Source: Salinisphaera sp040361255
GTDB taxonomy: Bacteria; Pseudomonadota; Gammaproteobacteria; Nevskiales; Salinisphaeraceae
NCBI RefSeq assembly: GCF_040361255.1
Contig: NZ_APNG01000010.1
Location: 100,426-164,425 of the forward strand
Length of the DNA stretch: 64,000 nucleotides
Direction: 5' to 3'
Of the stretch, positions 43,706-54,308 are shown one piece after another; the stretch's first letter is position 1; every line of letters begins with the position of its first letter. A program made the position numbers and the translations under genes. The notes under the pieces were generated by a model. The model had not been told where the DNA came from. It saw only the letters and a program-made list of their open reading frames with translations, and did no database searches.

Positions 43706-46167
43706 GTCGACACCGCGGGCGTCGACGCCGGAGCGAGCGACGCGCCTGTAAGCACCGGCTCATAATGATCGGCACGCGCCAGACGGGCCGCGTTGGCGAC
43801 GACCAGCAGTGAGCTGGCCGACATGCCCAACGCCGCCATCCAGGGTTGGACAAGACCGCCGGCGGCCAATGGCAGGGCGACGAGGTTGTAACAGGCGGCC
43901 CAGGCAAGGTTCTGATGGATGACGCGCATCGTACGACGCGCCATGCGCACGCCGGACGCGAGATCGGCGAGCTGTGCGCGCGTGAGCAGCATGTCCGCCT
44001 TCGCCTGAGCGAGTACGGAGCCGCTGCCCATGGCCACGGACACATCGGCCCCGCCCAGCACGGGTGCGTCATTGATGCCGTCGCCCACCATCACAACGCG
44101 TTTGCCTTCGCTTTGCAGTGTGCGCAGTCGGGCGAGCTTGTCTTCCGGCGTCATACGTGCGCGCCAGTCGTCGATCCCCATGCGCTTGGCCATTGCTTCG
44201 ACCGCGCCGGGGCTGTCGCCGCTGGCGATTTCCAGCGTCAGGCCGAGTTCGCGCAGCGCGGCCAGGGACGCCTGTACCTGCGGCCGTGGCGTATCCTCGA
44301 GCACGAATCGGGCGACGGGGCGGGTGTCGATTTCCAGCACGACCGGTGTGCCGCCATCCGTCGCGTCTTCGCTCACGCCCAGCCAGGCCGGTTGCCCCAG
44401 CCGCAGATGGTGGCCCGCCAGGTTGCCTTCGATTCCCTGGCCGGCATGCTCGCGTACGTCGGTCGCTGTCAGGCTGTCGTCGGCATCGTCGCGGAATGCC
44501 TGAGCGATCGGATGGGCCGAATGCGCCTGTAGCGCGGCGGCCATTCGTCGGCATGTGTCGGCATTGTAATCCGTCGTTAGGCATTCGACGCGTTCGATAC
44601 CCAGGCGCGCTTGGGTGAGCGTGCCGGTCTTGTCGAGAATCAGGTGATCTGCGTTGGCCAGCGTCTGTAGCGAGCCGGCGCGGGCCACGAGCAGCCCGCG
44701 GCGTGCCAGCGAGGCCGTGCCGGCAACAAACGCGGTCGGTGTGGCAAGCGACAAGGCGCAAGGGCACGTCACGACAAGCACGGCGAGTACGATCGGCAGA
44801 GTTTGTTCCGGCGCGACCTGCCACCAATAGAAGCCGGTTACGGTGGCCAGTACGAGTACGGCCGAGACGAATATGCCAGCGATCCGGTCGGCGAGCAGGG
44901 CCAAACGCGGGCGTTCGCTCTGGGCGCGTTCGAGCAAACGGACGATGCCGGCGACCAGGGTGTTCTGGCCGACACGCTCGATTTCGATGTCGACGCTCGA
45001 CGTCAGGTTGAGGCTGCCTGCGATCGCGTTTTCGGCGGTACCGTGGGCCGCCGGCATGAACTCGCCGGACAGAAGCGATTCGTCGAATGTGCTTTCCCCG
45101 GCGATGATTCGGCCGTCGCCGGGTACGATCGTGCCTGCAGGTACGCGCACGTGATCGCCGGCACTCAATTCTGCAAGAGCGACCGTTTCGGTCTCGCCGT
45201 GCGTGGTGATACGGCGGGCGGTGGCTGGCAGGGCGCGTGCGCTATCGCCGGTCGCCAGCGCGGCGCGATGACGCGAACTCATTTCGAGAAAACGTGCCGT
45301 GGTGAGGAAGAACACGAACATCGTGACCGAGTCGAAATAGATCTCGCCGCCGGTAAAGAAGTGGTAGACGCTCGCGACATAGGCACCGCCGATCGCCAGA
45401 CTCACCGGCACATCCATCCCAGGCCGACGTGCGCGCAGGTCGCGCCAGGCACCGCGTAGAAAGGGGGTGCCCGAATACAACAATACGGGGGTGGCCACGA
45501 GCAAACTCACGCCGCGCAGGAACAGCGCGATGTCGGCATCCATATCGTCGTAGATCGCCCCGGCATAGAGGGCAACCGCATACATCATCACCTGCATCAT
45601 GCCCAGGCCCGCCACGATCAAACGCTTGAGAGCGGCACGCCGCTCGCGGGTGAACATCGGGACGGCTTGATCGGCGCCGAGCAGGTGTGGCCGGTAGCCC
45701 AGATGGGCGATACGACGCAGGAGGGTGGACAGGGCGGTTTCGTCTGCACGCCAGCGCAGGATCGCGCGGCCGGTTGCGGGGTTGACCTGAATATGGTCAA
45801 CGCCGTCGTCATCTATGAGTACGCGCTCGATTAACCAGCTGCAGGCCGCGCAGGTGATGTTTTCCAGCAGGAGAACGGCTTCGTACGTGGCGTCGCTAAC
45901 CTCGCGTACGTAGCTTTCGAGAACGCTGTCGCGATCGTAGGCGTTCCATTCATCGTCGTGCGCGGCTAGCTGGGCGTCGGGCGTGGGCGCGTATTCGCTA
46001 CGAAAACGATAAAACTCGCCCAACCCGCCTTCATCGATCAGACGGGCGACCGCTTCACAGCCGGCACAACACATGGGTTGTTCGACGCCGGCGATCATCA
46101 CGCGTCGTACCGGCCCCTTTGGCAACGCTTCGCCACAGTGATAGCACTGGCCAGCCGCGTCGCTCAT
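43702..46167 (-). CDS. ccoI: CcoI, copper-exporting P1B-type ATPase for cbb3 oxidase
   Basis: The 821-residue P-type ATPase has an N-terminal cysteine cluster (CYHCGEAL, MCCAGCEAVA), a heavy-metal-associated domain with CAACS, eight membrane segments with the CPC metal site (VTCPCALSLATP), the phosphorylation motif DKTGTLTQA, and the hinge motif GDGINDAPVLGGADV. It moves Cu(I) across the inner membrane for the oxidase active site. Together with CcoG, CcoH and CcoS it forms the maturation module. It starts 3 nt after ccoH. Confidence 0.96.
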   Translation of the reverse strand: MSDAAGQCYHCGEALPKGPVRRVMIAGVEQPMCCAGCEAVARLIDEGGLGEFYRFRSEYAPTPDAQLAAHDDEWNAYDRDSVLESYVREVSDATYEAVLLLENITCAACSWLIERVLIDDDGVDHIQVNPATGRAILRWRADETALSTLLRRIAHLGYRPHLLGADQAVPMFTRERRAALKRLIVAGLGMMQVMMYAVALYAGAIYDDMDADIALFLRGVSLLVATPVLLYSGTPFLRGAWRDLRARRPGMDVPVSLAIGGAYVASVYHFFTGGEIYFDSVTMFVFFLTTARFLEMSSRHRAALATGDSARALPATARRITTHGETETVALAELSAGDHVRVPAGTIVPGDGRIIAGESTFDESLLSGEFMPAAHGTAENAIAGSLNLTSSVDIEIERVGQNTLVAGIVRLLERAQSERPRLALLADRIAGIFVSAVLVLATVTGFYWWQVAPEQTLPIVLAVLVVTCPCALSLATPTAFVAGTASLARRGLLVARAGSLQTLANADHLILDKTGTLTQARLGIERVECLTTDYNADTCRRMAAALQAHSAHPIAQAFRDDADDSLTATDVREHAGQGIEGNLAGHHLRLGQPAWLGVSEDATDGGTPVVLEIDTRPVARFVLEDTPRPQVQASLAALRELGLTLEIASGDSPGAVEAMAKRMGIDDWRARMTPEDKLARLRTLQSEGKRVVMVGDGINDAPVLGGADVSVAMGSGSVLAQAKADMLLTRAQLADLASGVRMARRTMRVIHQNLAWAACYNLVALPLAAGGLVQPWMAALGMSASSLLVVANAARLARADHYEPVLTGASLAPASTPAVST

Positions 46168-46170
46168 GGG

Positions 46171-46686
46171 TTATTTGTTCCGTGCGCGGGGCGCGAGCGC
46201 GACGCTCGCCTGTGGGCCGATCAGGCGCCCGGTGATAGTCCACGAGCCATCGGCGGGAGACAACCGCAATTCACGTGCGCCGACGATGCGCGTTGGGGTG
46301 CTGCCGCGATAGATCCCGGCGCTGTTGCGCTTTAGCTCGATGACATGATCAGCGGTGGCCTGCGTGGCGTGCACCAGGGCCAGCCTAAGCGTTTCAGGCG
46401 CCGAGTCGAAGCCGTCCACGCGAACGCTGACAGCGCCCGAATCGCGATCGACATGCGCATTTGCGCTGATGCCCAGGCGTTCGGCTGCGTGGCGTGCGCT
46501 CTGATCTTCGGTGTAGGTCAGGCCTACCTTGGCATAGTCTTCTACCACCAAATCCGGCGGGCCGGCCATGGTGGTGATGATGACCGCCCAGAACACCACC
46601 GACGCGGCCGGGGGCGCCATCAGGGCCCAGGGCCAGACGTGGCGATACCAGGGGCGAACGGTTTGCGTCATCGACATGGTATTCAC
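46171..46686 (-). CDS. ccoH: FixH/CcoH-family protein
   Basis: The 171-residue protein has an N-terminal cytoplasmic tail, one membrane helix (LMAPPAASVVFWAVIITTMAG), and a periplasmic beta-rich domain beginning DLVVEDYAKVGLTYTEDQSA, the conserved FixH pattern. CcoH is a stable assembly factor or minor subunit of cbb3 oxidase. ATG 46686 overlaps the ccoG stop by 4 nt; two further Met codons follow closely (MNTMSM), so the exact start may differ by a few residues. Confidence 0.88.
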   Translation of the reverse strand: MNTMSMTQTVRPWYRHVWPWALMAPPAASVVFWAVIITTMAGPPDLVVEDYAKVGLTYTEDQSARHAAERLGISANAHVDRDSGAVSVRVDGFDSAPETLRLALVHATQATADHVIELKRNSAGIYRGSTPTRIVGARELRLSPADGSWTITGRLIGPQASVALAPRARNK

Positions 46687-48113
46687 CGGTTGATCGGCAT
46701 ATGAAAGCGGGTTGTCTCGGTCACCGATGTGCTGCCATCGACACTGTAGGCGCGCAGCACGATGTCGTGGCCGCCGCCTTGGACTTTGCGGCTGTCGACG
46801 CTAACACGCGCCGGCAGGTTGCGGACTTCGCCGGGCGCGACACGGACGCGTTCCGGGTCGGTCTCGATGGAATATGCGTTATTGTTTGCGACTTCCACAC
46901 GGAATACACGAGGCTCCTGGCTCATGTTCATGAGCTTGATTCCGTAGACGTTTTCGACATGGGTATCGTCGATGACCCGATACAGCGCGTTACGGTCGGG
47001 CAGGATATCCATACGCAGCGAGCTGCGCATTCCGATGCCGAGCACGAACGCTGCGGCCAGCACGACCAGCAGGGCGGCATAGATGAGCACGCGCGGGCGA
47101 AGCAGCGAGGAGCGCTTGCCTTCGAGTGCGTTTTCGCTGGTATAGCGAATGAGTCCGCGCGGATAGTTCATGCGATCCATAACGGTATCGCAGGCGTCGG
47201 CACAAGCACCGCAGTTGATGCACTCGTATTGCAGGCCGTCGCGGATATCGATACCGGTGGGGCAGACTTGGACGCACATGGTGCAGTCGATACAGTCGCC
47301 CAGTCCAAGCGCGCTCGGCTCGGCGCCGCGCTTGCGTGGACCGCGGGGTTCGCCGCGATTCGGATCGTAGGACACCGTATAGGTGTCGCGATCGAACATC
47401 GCGCTCTGAAAGCGTGCGTACGGGCACATGTAAAGACATACGTTTTCACGCAGAAAGCCCGCGTTGCCCCAGGTCGCGAAACCATAGAACAGCGTCCAGA
47501 AAACTTCCCAGCCACCCACGTCCAGGGTGAGAAAACGTGCGCCCAGATCGGTAATGGGCGTGAAAAAGCCGACGAAGGTAAACCCCGTCCATAACCCGAG
47601 CACTACCCAGATCGTGTGTTTGGCGGTCTTGCGCCATATCTTGTTGGCATTCCAGGGGCCGCGGTCGAGCTTGATACGGCGCATGCGGTCGCCTTCGATC
47701 TTGCTTTCGACCCAGAGGAACACTTCGGTCCAGACCGTCTGGGGGCAGGCATAGCCGCACCACACGCGGCCGACCACGGCGGTCACGAAGAATAGACCCA
47801 ACGCGCAGATTACGAGCAGCAGGGTCAGGTAAATGAAATCCTGGGGCCAGAACGTCAGGCCAAGGATATGGAACTGGCGTGCTGGCAGATCGAACAGGAC
47901 GGCTTGGCGTCCGTTCCAGGAGATCCACGGCAACAGATAGAACAGGCCCAGCAGTACGAAGACCGCAATCGTGCGCAGACGCTGGTAGAAGCCGTTGATT
48001 TCGCGCGGATAGGTCTTCGCACGCGACTGGTACATGCTGATGGGCTGTACCGGCGCGGCTTCGGCCGATGCGCCTTTACGGTGGCTGCGATGCGTCTGCT
48101 GGCGACTAGTCAT
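46683..48113 (-). CDS. ccoG: CcoG, polyferredoxin-like cupric reductase for cbb3 assembly
   Basis: The 476-residue membrane protein has about five helices and several iron-sulfur motifs: CGYACPQTVW, CLYMCPYARFQ, CIDCTMCVQVCPTG and CINCGACADACD. The C-terminal periplasmic Ig-like domain (NMSQEPRVFRVEV, PARVSVDSRK) is typical of CcoG/RdxA. It is thought to reduce Cu(II) to Cu(I) before transport by CcoI. The start at ATG 48113 overlaps the preceding small gene by 4 nt. Confidence 0.95.
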   Translation of the reverse strand: MTSRQQTHRSHRKGASAEAAPVQPISMYQSRAKTYPREINGFYQRLRTIAVFVLLGLFYLLPWISWNGRQAVLFDLPARQFHILGLTFWPQDFIYLTLLLVICALGLFFVTAVVGRVWCGYACPQTVWTEVFLWVESKIEGDRMRRIKLDRGPWNANKIWRKTAKHTIWVVLGLWTGFTFVGFFTPITDLGARFLTLDVGGWEVFWTLFYGFATWGNAGFLRENVCLYMCPYARFQSAMFDRDTYTVSYDPNRGEPRGPRKRGAEPSALGLGDCIDCTMCVQVCPTGIDIRDGLQYECINCGACADACDTVMDRMNYPRGLIRYTSENALEGKRSSLLRPRVLIYAALLVVLAAAFVLGIGMRSSLRMDILPDRNALYRVIDDTHVENVYGIKLMNMSQEPRVFRVEVANNNAYSIETDPERVRVAPGEVRNLPARVSVDSRKVQGGGHDIVLRAYSVDGSTSVTETTRFHMPINR

Positions 48114-48409
48114 TTCGTATCACGTGGCGTGGGGTCGGGGCGTGGCGTGCGCGGACGCCGTAGCAGCAGCGTGGTGAGCACGCTGGAGGCTACGCCGATT
48201 GCCCAGAACATCAGAAAGCCGATGGCATAACCGGCTTCACGGTTGAGCTGGATATCCGGCAACGTCTGCATACGCAGCGTTGCCGGATCGATGTTGGCGA
48301 AGAAGACGATCGAACCGATGCCGGCGACAAGAAACGCCGGCCAGAGTGTCGCCCCCCACACGTGTATACGGCGGCGGGTGTCACGCTTGTAGTACGTCGT
48401 ATTCTTCAT
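48110..48409 (-). CDS. Small two-helix membrane protein inside the cco operon, unknown function
   Basis: This 99-residue protein starts at ATG 48409, 7 nt after the ccoP stop, and its stop overlaps the ccoG start in ATGA. It has a basic N-terminus (YYKRDTRRRIHVWGATLW), two membrane helices (about 20-40 and 61-84) and a Pro/Arg-rich tail. I do not recognise a family. The tight placement between the oxidase genes and the assembly genes argues for a role in cbb3 oxidase, but nothing in the sequence shows which. Confidence 0.72.
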   Translation of the reverse strand: MKNTTYYKRDTRRRIHVWGATLWPAFLVAGIGSIVFFANIDPATLRMQTLPDIQLNREAGYAIGFLMFWAIGVASSVLTTLLLRRPRTPRPDPTPRDTK

Positions 48410-48416
48410 GGCATCC

Positions 48417-49349
48417 CTATTGGCTTTCGCTGGCGTCCGGCGTGGCCGCAGCGCCGTTCGGGTGCGACAGGCTGTAGACATAAGCCGCGAGCACGTGCAC
48501 TCGATCCTCACCGAGCAGGTCGGCATGTGCCGGCATCTGGTTGCTTCGACCGTTGGCCACGATATCGCGGATGTTTTCGATCGAACCGCCGTGTAGCCAG
48601 GTCTCGTCGGTGAGATTGGGGGCGCCGATCGCCTGATTGCCGGTGCCATCCATGCCGTGACAGCCCACGCAGGTCGCAGCGAAGCGTTCCTTGCCCGCCT
48701 CGACGAGATCCGGGTTTTCCGGCGTACGGCCGTTGAGCTGGTATACGTAGGCCGCCACTTCCTTGACACCGTCTTCGCCGAGTACCGGCTTCCAGCCCGG
48801 CATCATACCGTTGCGCCCACCCAGGATCGTGCGTTCGATATTTTCCGGTGAACCACCGTAGAGCCAGTCGTTGTCGGTCAGGTTCGGATAACCGGTGGCA
48901 CCACGTGCGTCCGAGCCGTGACACACAGCGCAGTTATTGGCGAACAGGCGGCGGCCGGTGTCCATGGCGTCGCCGTTCTCGGCGAGTTGCGGGATCGGCG
49001 TTGCCGCGTATTCGGCATATAACGGCGCCACCCGCTCTTCGGCGGCAGCGACCTCTTGTTCGTAGGCATCGTACTGGCTCCAGCCGAGCACGCCGGCGAA
49101 CTTGCCCAGCCCCGGGTAGAGCACCAGATAACCCAGCGCGAAGATGATGGTCAGGTAGAACAGCCACAGCCACCAGCGCGGCATCGGCTTGTTGTACTCG
49201 GTCAGGTCACCGTCCCAGACATGGCCGGTGGTTTCCTCCGCCGATGCCTCGCCGGCCCGCGGCTTGGCGGTCCAGCGAATCAGCAGCCAGCAACCGGCGA
49301 TATTCGCCAGCGCCAGAACGATGATGAACAGACTCCAGAAATTATTCAT
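48417..49349 (-). CDS. ccoP: cbb3 cytochrome c oxidase diheme subunit CcoP
   Basis: The 310-residue protein has two N-terminal membrane helices (about 5-25 and 60-80), WDGDLTEYNKPMPRWWLWLF between them, and two cytochrome c domains with CAVCH and CVGCH. The axial Met residues lie in NGMMPGWKP and NQMPAHADL. It brings electrons from soluble carriers to CcoO. The start overlaps ccoQ by 4 nt. Confidence 0.97.
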   Translation of the reverse strand: MNNFWSLFIIVLALANIAGCWLLIRWTAKPRAGEASAEETTGHVWDGDLTEYNKPMPRWWLWLFYLTIIFALGYLVLYPGLGKFAGVLGWSQYDAYEQEVAAAEERVAPLYAEYAATPIPQLAENGDAMDTGRRLFANNCAVCHGSDARGATGYPNLTDNDWLYGGSPENIERTILGGRNGMMPGWKPVLGEDGVKEVAAYVYQLNGRTPENPDLVEAGKERFAATCVGCHGMDGTGNQAIGAPNLTDETWLHGGSIENIRDIVANGRSNQMPAHADLLGEDRVHVLAAYVYSLSHPNGAAATPDASESQ

Positions 49350-49516
49350 GACCGACGCTCCCCGTGCTGGCGGTCATCGCCAATATCGTTAAGAGGTAGA
49401 CGCGAGGCTTCATCGAAGTCCGCACGACGGCGGCTGCTATAGGCCCACACGACGATTCCCAGGAACATCACGAAAAAGACCAGCGTGACGATTCCCATCA
49501 ATGTGCCGACGGTCAT
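49346..49516 (-). CDS. ccoQ: cbb3 oxidase small subunit CcoQ
   Basis: The 56-residue protein starts at ATG 49516, directly after the ccoO stop, and ends in the ATGA overlap with ccoP. It has one membrane helix (VGTLMGIVTLVFFVMFLGIVV, read in two halves) followed by WAYSSRRRADFDEASRLPL, the classic CcoQ end. It stabilises the oxidase complex. Confidence 0.93.
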   Translation of the reverse strand: MTVGTLMGIVTLVFFVMFLGIVVWAYSSRRRADFDEASRLPLNDIGDDRQHGERRS

Positions 49517-49517
49517 G

Positions 49518-50135
49518 CTATTTCTCCTGCGCCGAGAAATCGGTGCCCAGGTGCTGCAGATAAGCGATGAGCGCCTGCATCTCGGTCTTTCCTTCGAGCT
49601 TGGCCGTTGCTTCGTCGAGCTGGGCGTCGGTGTAGGGCACGTTCAACCAGTCTTTCTGGACGCGCATGCGGGTTACCACCGTTTCCGGGTCGACCTCGTT
49701 ATCGGCAAGCCACGGAAAAGCTGGCATGTTCGACTGCGGCACGACGTCACGCGGGTTCATCAGATGGGCCCGATGCCATTCGTCGCTATAGCGCTCACCG
49801 ATACGTGCAAGGTCCGGCCCCGTACGCTTGGAGCCCCACTGGAACGGCCGGTCGTAGACGAACTCGCCAGCCACGGAATAGTGGCCATAACGCTCGGTCT
49901 CGGCCCGGAAGGGGCGAATCATCTGCGAGTGACAGTTGTAGCAACCCTCACGCACGTAGATATCGCGGCCGGCCAGTTCGAGCGCGCCGTAAGGCTCGAT
50001 GCCTTCGGCGGGTTCGGTTGTCGATGCAGAGAAGAACAGCGGCACGATTTCCACCAGCCCGCCGATACTCACGACGATGACGATGAGAATGGCCATCAGA
50101 CCGATGTTCTTCTCGACTACTTCATGCGATGCCAT
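49518..50135 (-). CDS. ccoO: cbb3 oxidase monoheme subunit CcoO
   Basis: The 205-residue protein has an N-terminal membrane anchor (about 12-35), IVPLFFSASTTEPAEGIEPY, and the heme c site CYNCHSQMIRPFRAE. The downstream GPDLARIGERYSDEWH and the axial Met in QSNMPAFPWL are standard. It takes electrons from CcoP and gives them to CcoN. It begins 19 nt after ccoN. Confidence 0.97.
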   Translation of the reverse strand: MASHEVVEKNIGLMAILIVIVVSIGGLVEIVPLFFSASTTEPAEGIEPYGALELAGRDIYVREGCYNCHSQMIRPFRAETERYGHYSVAGEFVYDRPFQWGSKRTGPDLARIGERYSDEWHRAHLMNPRDVVPQSNMPAFPWLADNEVDPETVVTRMRVQKDWLNVPYTDAQLDEATAKLEGKTEMQALIAYLQHLGTDFSAQEK

Positions 50136-50154
50136 GTGAACGGATCTCCCTGAA

Positions 50155-51576
50155 TTAAGCCGTGGCTGCGGCGGTCTGTGCGACCGGTCGCGGGCCAGAA
50201 ATCGTGCGCCAGGTGTTCCAGGCCATGATCACCATGCCGGCCAGGAACAGAATGCCGCCCAGCAAACGCACTGCGTAGTAGGGGTAGGTCGCCTGCAGCG
50301 CCTGAATGAAGCTGTAGGTCAGCGTCCCGTCCGGGTTGCTGGCACGCCACATCAAGCCCTGCATCACGCCCGAAATCCACATCGCGGCGATATAGAGCAC
50401 TACGCCGATGGTCGCGACCCAGAAATGCAGACTGATGGCCTTGACGCTATACATCTGCGTCTTGCCATACAGGCGCGGGATCAACGCATACAGCGAGCCG
50501 ATCGTGATGAAGGCAACCCAGCCGAGCGCGCCGGCATGGACATGGCCGATGGTCCAGTCCGTGTAGTGCGACAGCGCGTTCACGGTCTTGATCGACATCA
50601 TCGGACCTTCGAAGGTCGCCATGCCGTAGAACGACAGCGACACGATCAGGAAGCGGATGATCGGATCGTCGCGCAGCTTATGCCATGCGCCCGAGAGCGT
50701 CATGATGCCGTTGATCATGCCGCCCCAGGACGGCGCCAGCAGGATCAGCGAGAACGCCATGCCCAGCGATTGTGCCCATTCCGGCAACGACGTGTAGTGC
50801 AGGTGATGCGGGCCGGCCCACATGTAGATCGAGATCAGCGCCCAGAAGTGCACGACCGACAAACGGTAGGAGTAGATCGGGCGCTCGGCCTGCTTGGGCA
50901 CGAAGTAATACATCATGCCCAGGAAGCCCGCGGTCAGGAAGAAACCGACGGCGTTATGCCCGTACCACCACTGCACCATCGCGTCGACCGCACCCGAATA
51001 GACCGGGTAGGAGTGCGTCCACGATGTCGGAATCTGGATGCTGTTGATGATATGCAGCAGAGCGACGGTCAACACATAGGCGCCGAAGAACCAGTTGGCG
51101 ACATAAATGTGCTTGGCCTTGCGCTTGACGATGGTGCCGAAGAATACGATCGCGTAGACCACCCAGACCACCGCGATCAGGATATCCAGCGGCCAGATCA
51201 GTTCGGCATATTCCTTGCTCTGGGTCAGCCCCAGCGGAAGCGTGATGACCGCGCCGACGATCACCGCCTGCCAGCCCCAGAACGTGAACGCGGCGAGCTT
51301 GAAGCGATCGCCGAACAGTCCGGTGTGGCAGGTTCGTTGTACGACGTAATAAGAAGTCGCAAACAGCCCTGAGCCGCCAAATGCGAAGATCACCGCATTC
51401 GTATGCAGTGGTCGTAAACGGCTGTATGTCAGCCATGGGACATCAAAATTAAGGGAAGGGAAGAGCAGTTGGGCGGCGATCAACACCCCCACAGCCATCC
51501 CGATAATCCCCCAAAACACGGTGACCAGCGTGAACTGGCGCACCACCTTTTCGTTATAGCGCGGGGTAGCGTCCAT
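50155..51576 (-). CDS. ccoN: cbb3 oxidase catalytic subunit CcoN
   Basis: The 473-residue, 12-helix heme-copper oxidase subunit reduces O2 to water with very high affinity. Key histidines are seen in LRPLHTNAVIF (heme b), WWYGHNAVGFFLT (CuB), MWAGPHHLHYT (CuB pair) and DWTIGHVHAGALGW (heme b3 and b). ATG 51576 is used; the frame runs on to a TTG at 51597, but the added residues are not conserved. An FNR/DNR box lies about 125 bp upstream, so the whole ccoNOQP-GHIS cluster should be induced at low oxygen. Confidence 0.97.
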   Translation of the reverse strand: MDATPRYNEKVVRQFTLVTVFWGIIGMAVGVLIAAQLLFPSLNFDVPWLTYSRLRPLHTNAVIFAFGGSGLFATSYYVVQRTCHTGLFGDRFKLAAFTFWGWQAVIVGAVITLPLGLTQSKEYAELIWPLDILIAVVWVVYAIVFFGTIVKRKAKHIYVANWFFGAYVLTVALLHIINSIQIPTSWTHSYPVYSGAVDAMVQWWYGHNAVGFFLTAGFLGMMYYFVPKQAERPIYSYRLSVVHFWALISIYMWAGPHHLHYTSLPEWAQSLGMAFSLILLAPSWGGMINGIMTLSGAWHKLRDDPIIRFLIVSLSFYGMATFEGPMMSIKTVNALSHYTDWTIGHVHAGALGWVAFITIGSLYALIPRLYGKTQMYSVKAISLHFWVATIGVVLYIAAMWISGVMQGLMWRASNPDGTLTYSFIQALQATYPYYAVRLLGGILFLAGMVIMAWNTWRTISGPRPVAQTAAATA

Positions 51577-51698
51577 CGATCGTTCCAGCGGTTGCAAGAC
51601 CAGACAACCCCCGGTTTTCGCTGTGATTTCGAATAATACTCTCAGCGAACCGGGGTACGGCGACGCGCAGATGCTAGCCCTCAGCCAGGGTGAGCGAA

Positions 51699-51712
51699 TT
51701 GATCTAAATCAA
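51699..51712 (-). promoter_or_regulatory. FNR/DNR-type box for ccoN
   Basis: Read on the minus strand, TTGATTTAGATCAA is a perfect TTGAT-N4-ATCAA site. The -10-like TAGCAT (51676-51671) begins 29.5 bp from the box centre, the same spacing as at nnrS and nirK. Confidence 0.85.
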
Positions 51713-51913
51713 ATATGACCGGACGCTGAAGGAGATCGTCGTCTCGCCGGGTTGTTGCGGCGCGCAAGTATGCGCTCGATCGCGCGAACGCAGGCGGGGC
51801 CAGCGCATTGTCGCGATCTGCAAGGTCCGCAACGCCGAGACGGCTCGTTATTAATAAGGTATGGGGTTTGTCGCAGGCGATATGGTGGCGCGGCGGGCCA
51901 GGAAGCCGCGCAC

Positions 51914-51937
51914 AAAAAAGCCGGCATGAGCCGGCCT
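51914..51937 (-). terminator. Rho-independent terminator after tRNA-Asn
   Basis: On the minus strand GCCGGC, loop TCAT and GCCGGC form a stem followed by six T residues. It lies 23 bp after the tRNA 3' end. Confidence 0.88.
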
Positions 51938-51959
51938 GCATGGACTATCCGAATGGGAA

Positions 51960-52035
51960 TGGCTCCCCGGGACGGGCTCGAACCGCCGACCTAGTGATTA
52001 ACAGTCACCCGCTCTACCAACTGAGCTACCGGGGA
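51960..52035 (-). tRNA. tRNA-Asn (GTT)
   Basis: The minus strand reads TCCCCGGTAGCTCAGTTGG and folds into a full cloverleaf of 76 nt. The anticodon loop CTGTTAA carries GTT, the T-arm GGTTCGAGCC is standard, and the acceptor stem pairs TCCCCGG with CCGGGGA followed by G and an encoded CCA. A terminator follows. Confidence 0.97.
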
Positions 52036-52259
52036 ATCGGATATCCGCTTGTGTTCGCTCTGTAGCGAAGGCCGCGTATGCTAGGGGACAGCCATGGATT
52101 TGGCAAGCACGAATCGCAAATTTTTATCGGTCGAAGTGCGTGCGGCCAGGTGGTAGGCCGTGCCTCCAGTATGAATGTCTTCGCGTAGGCACTCGAAGGA
52201 GCCGGACCCGTCTCGCACGAGGCTTGTTTTCAGGCCAATCGTGCCAATTGTGGATATTC

Positions 52260-54281
<2,022 letters not shown>

Positions 54282-54308
54282 TCGAGCACTGCGGCGGGCG
54301 AGGCATTC

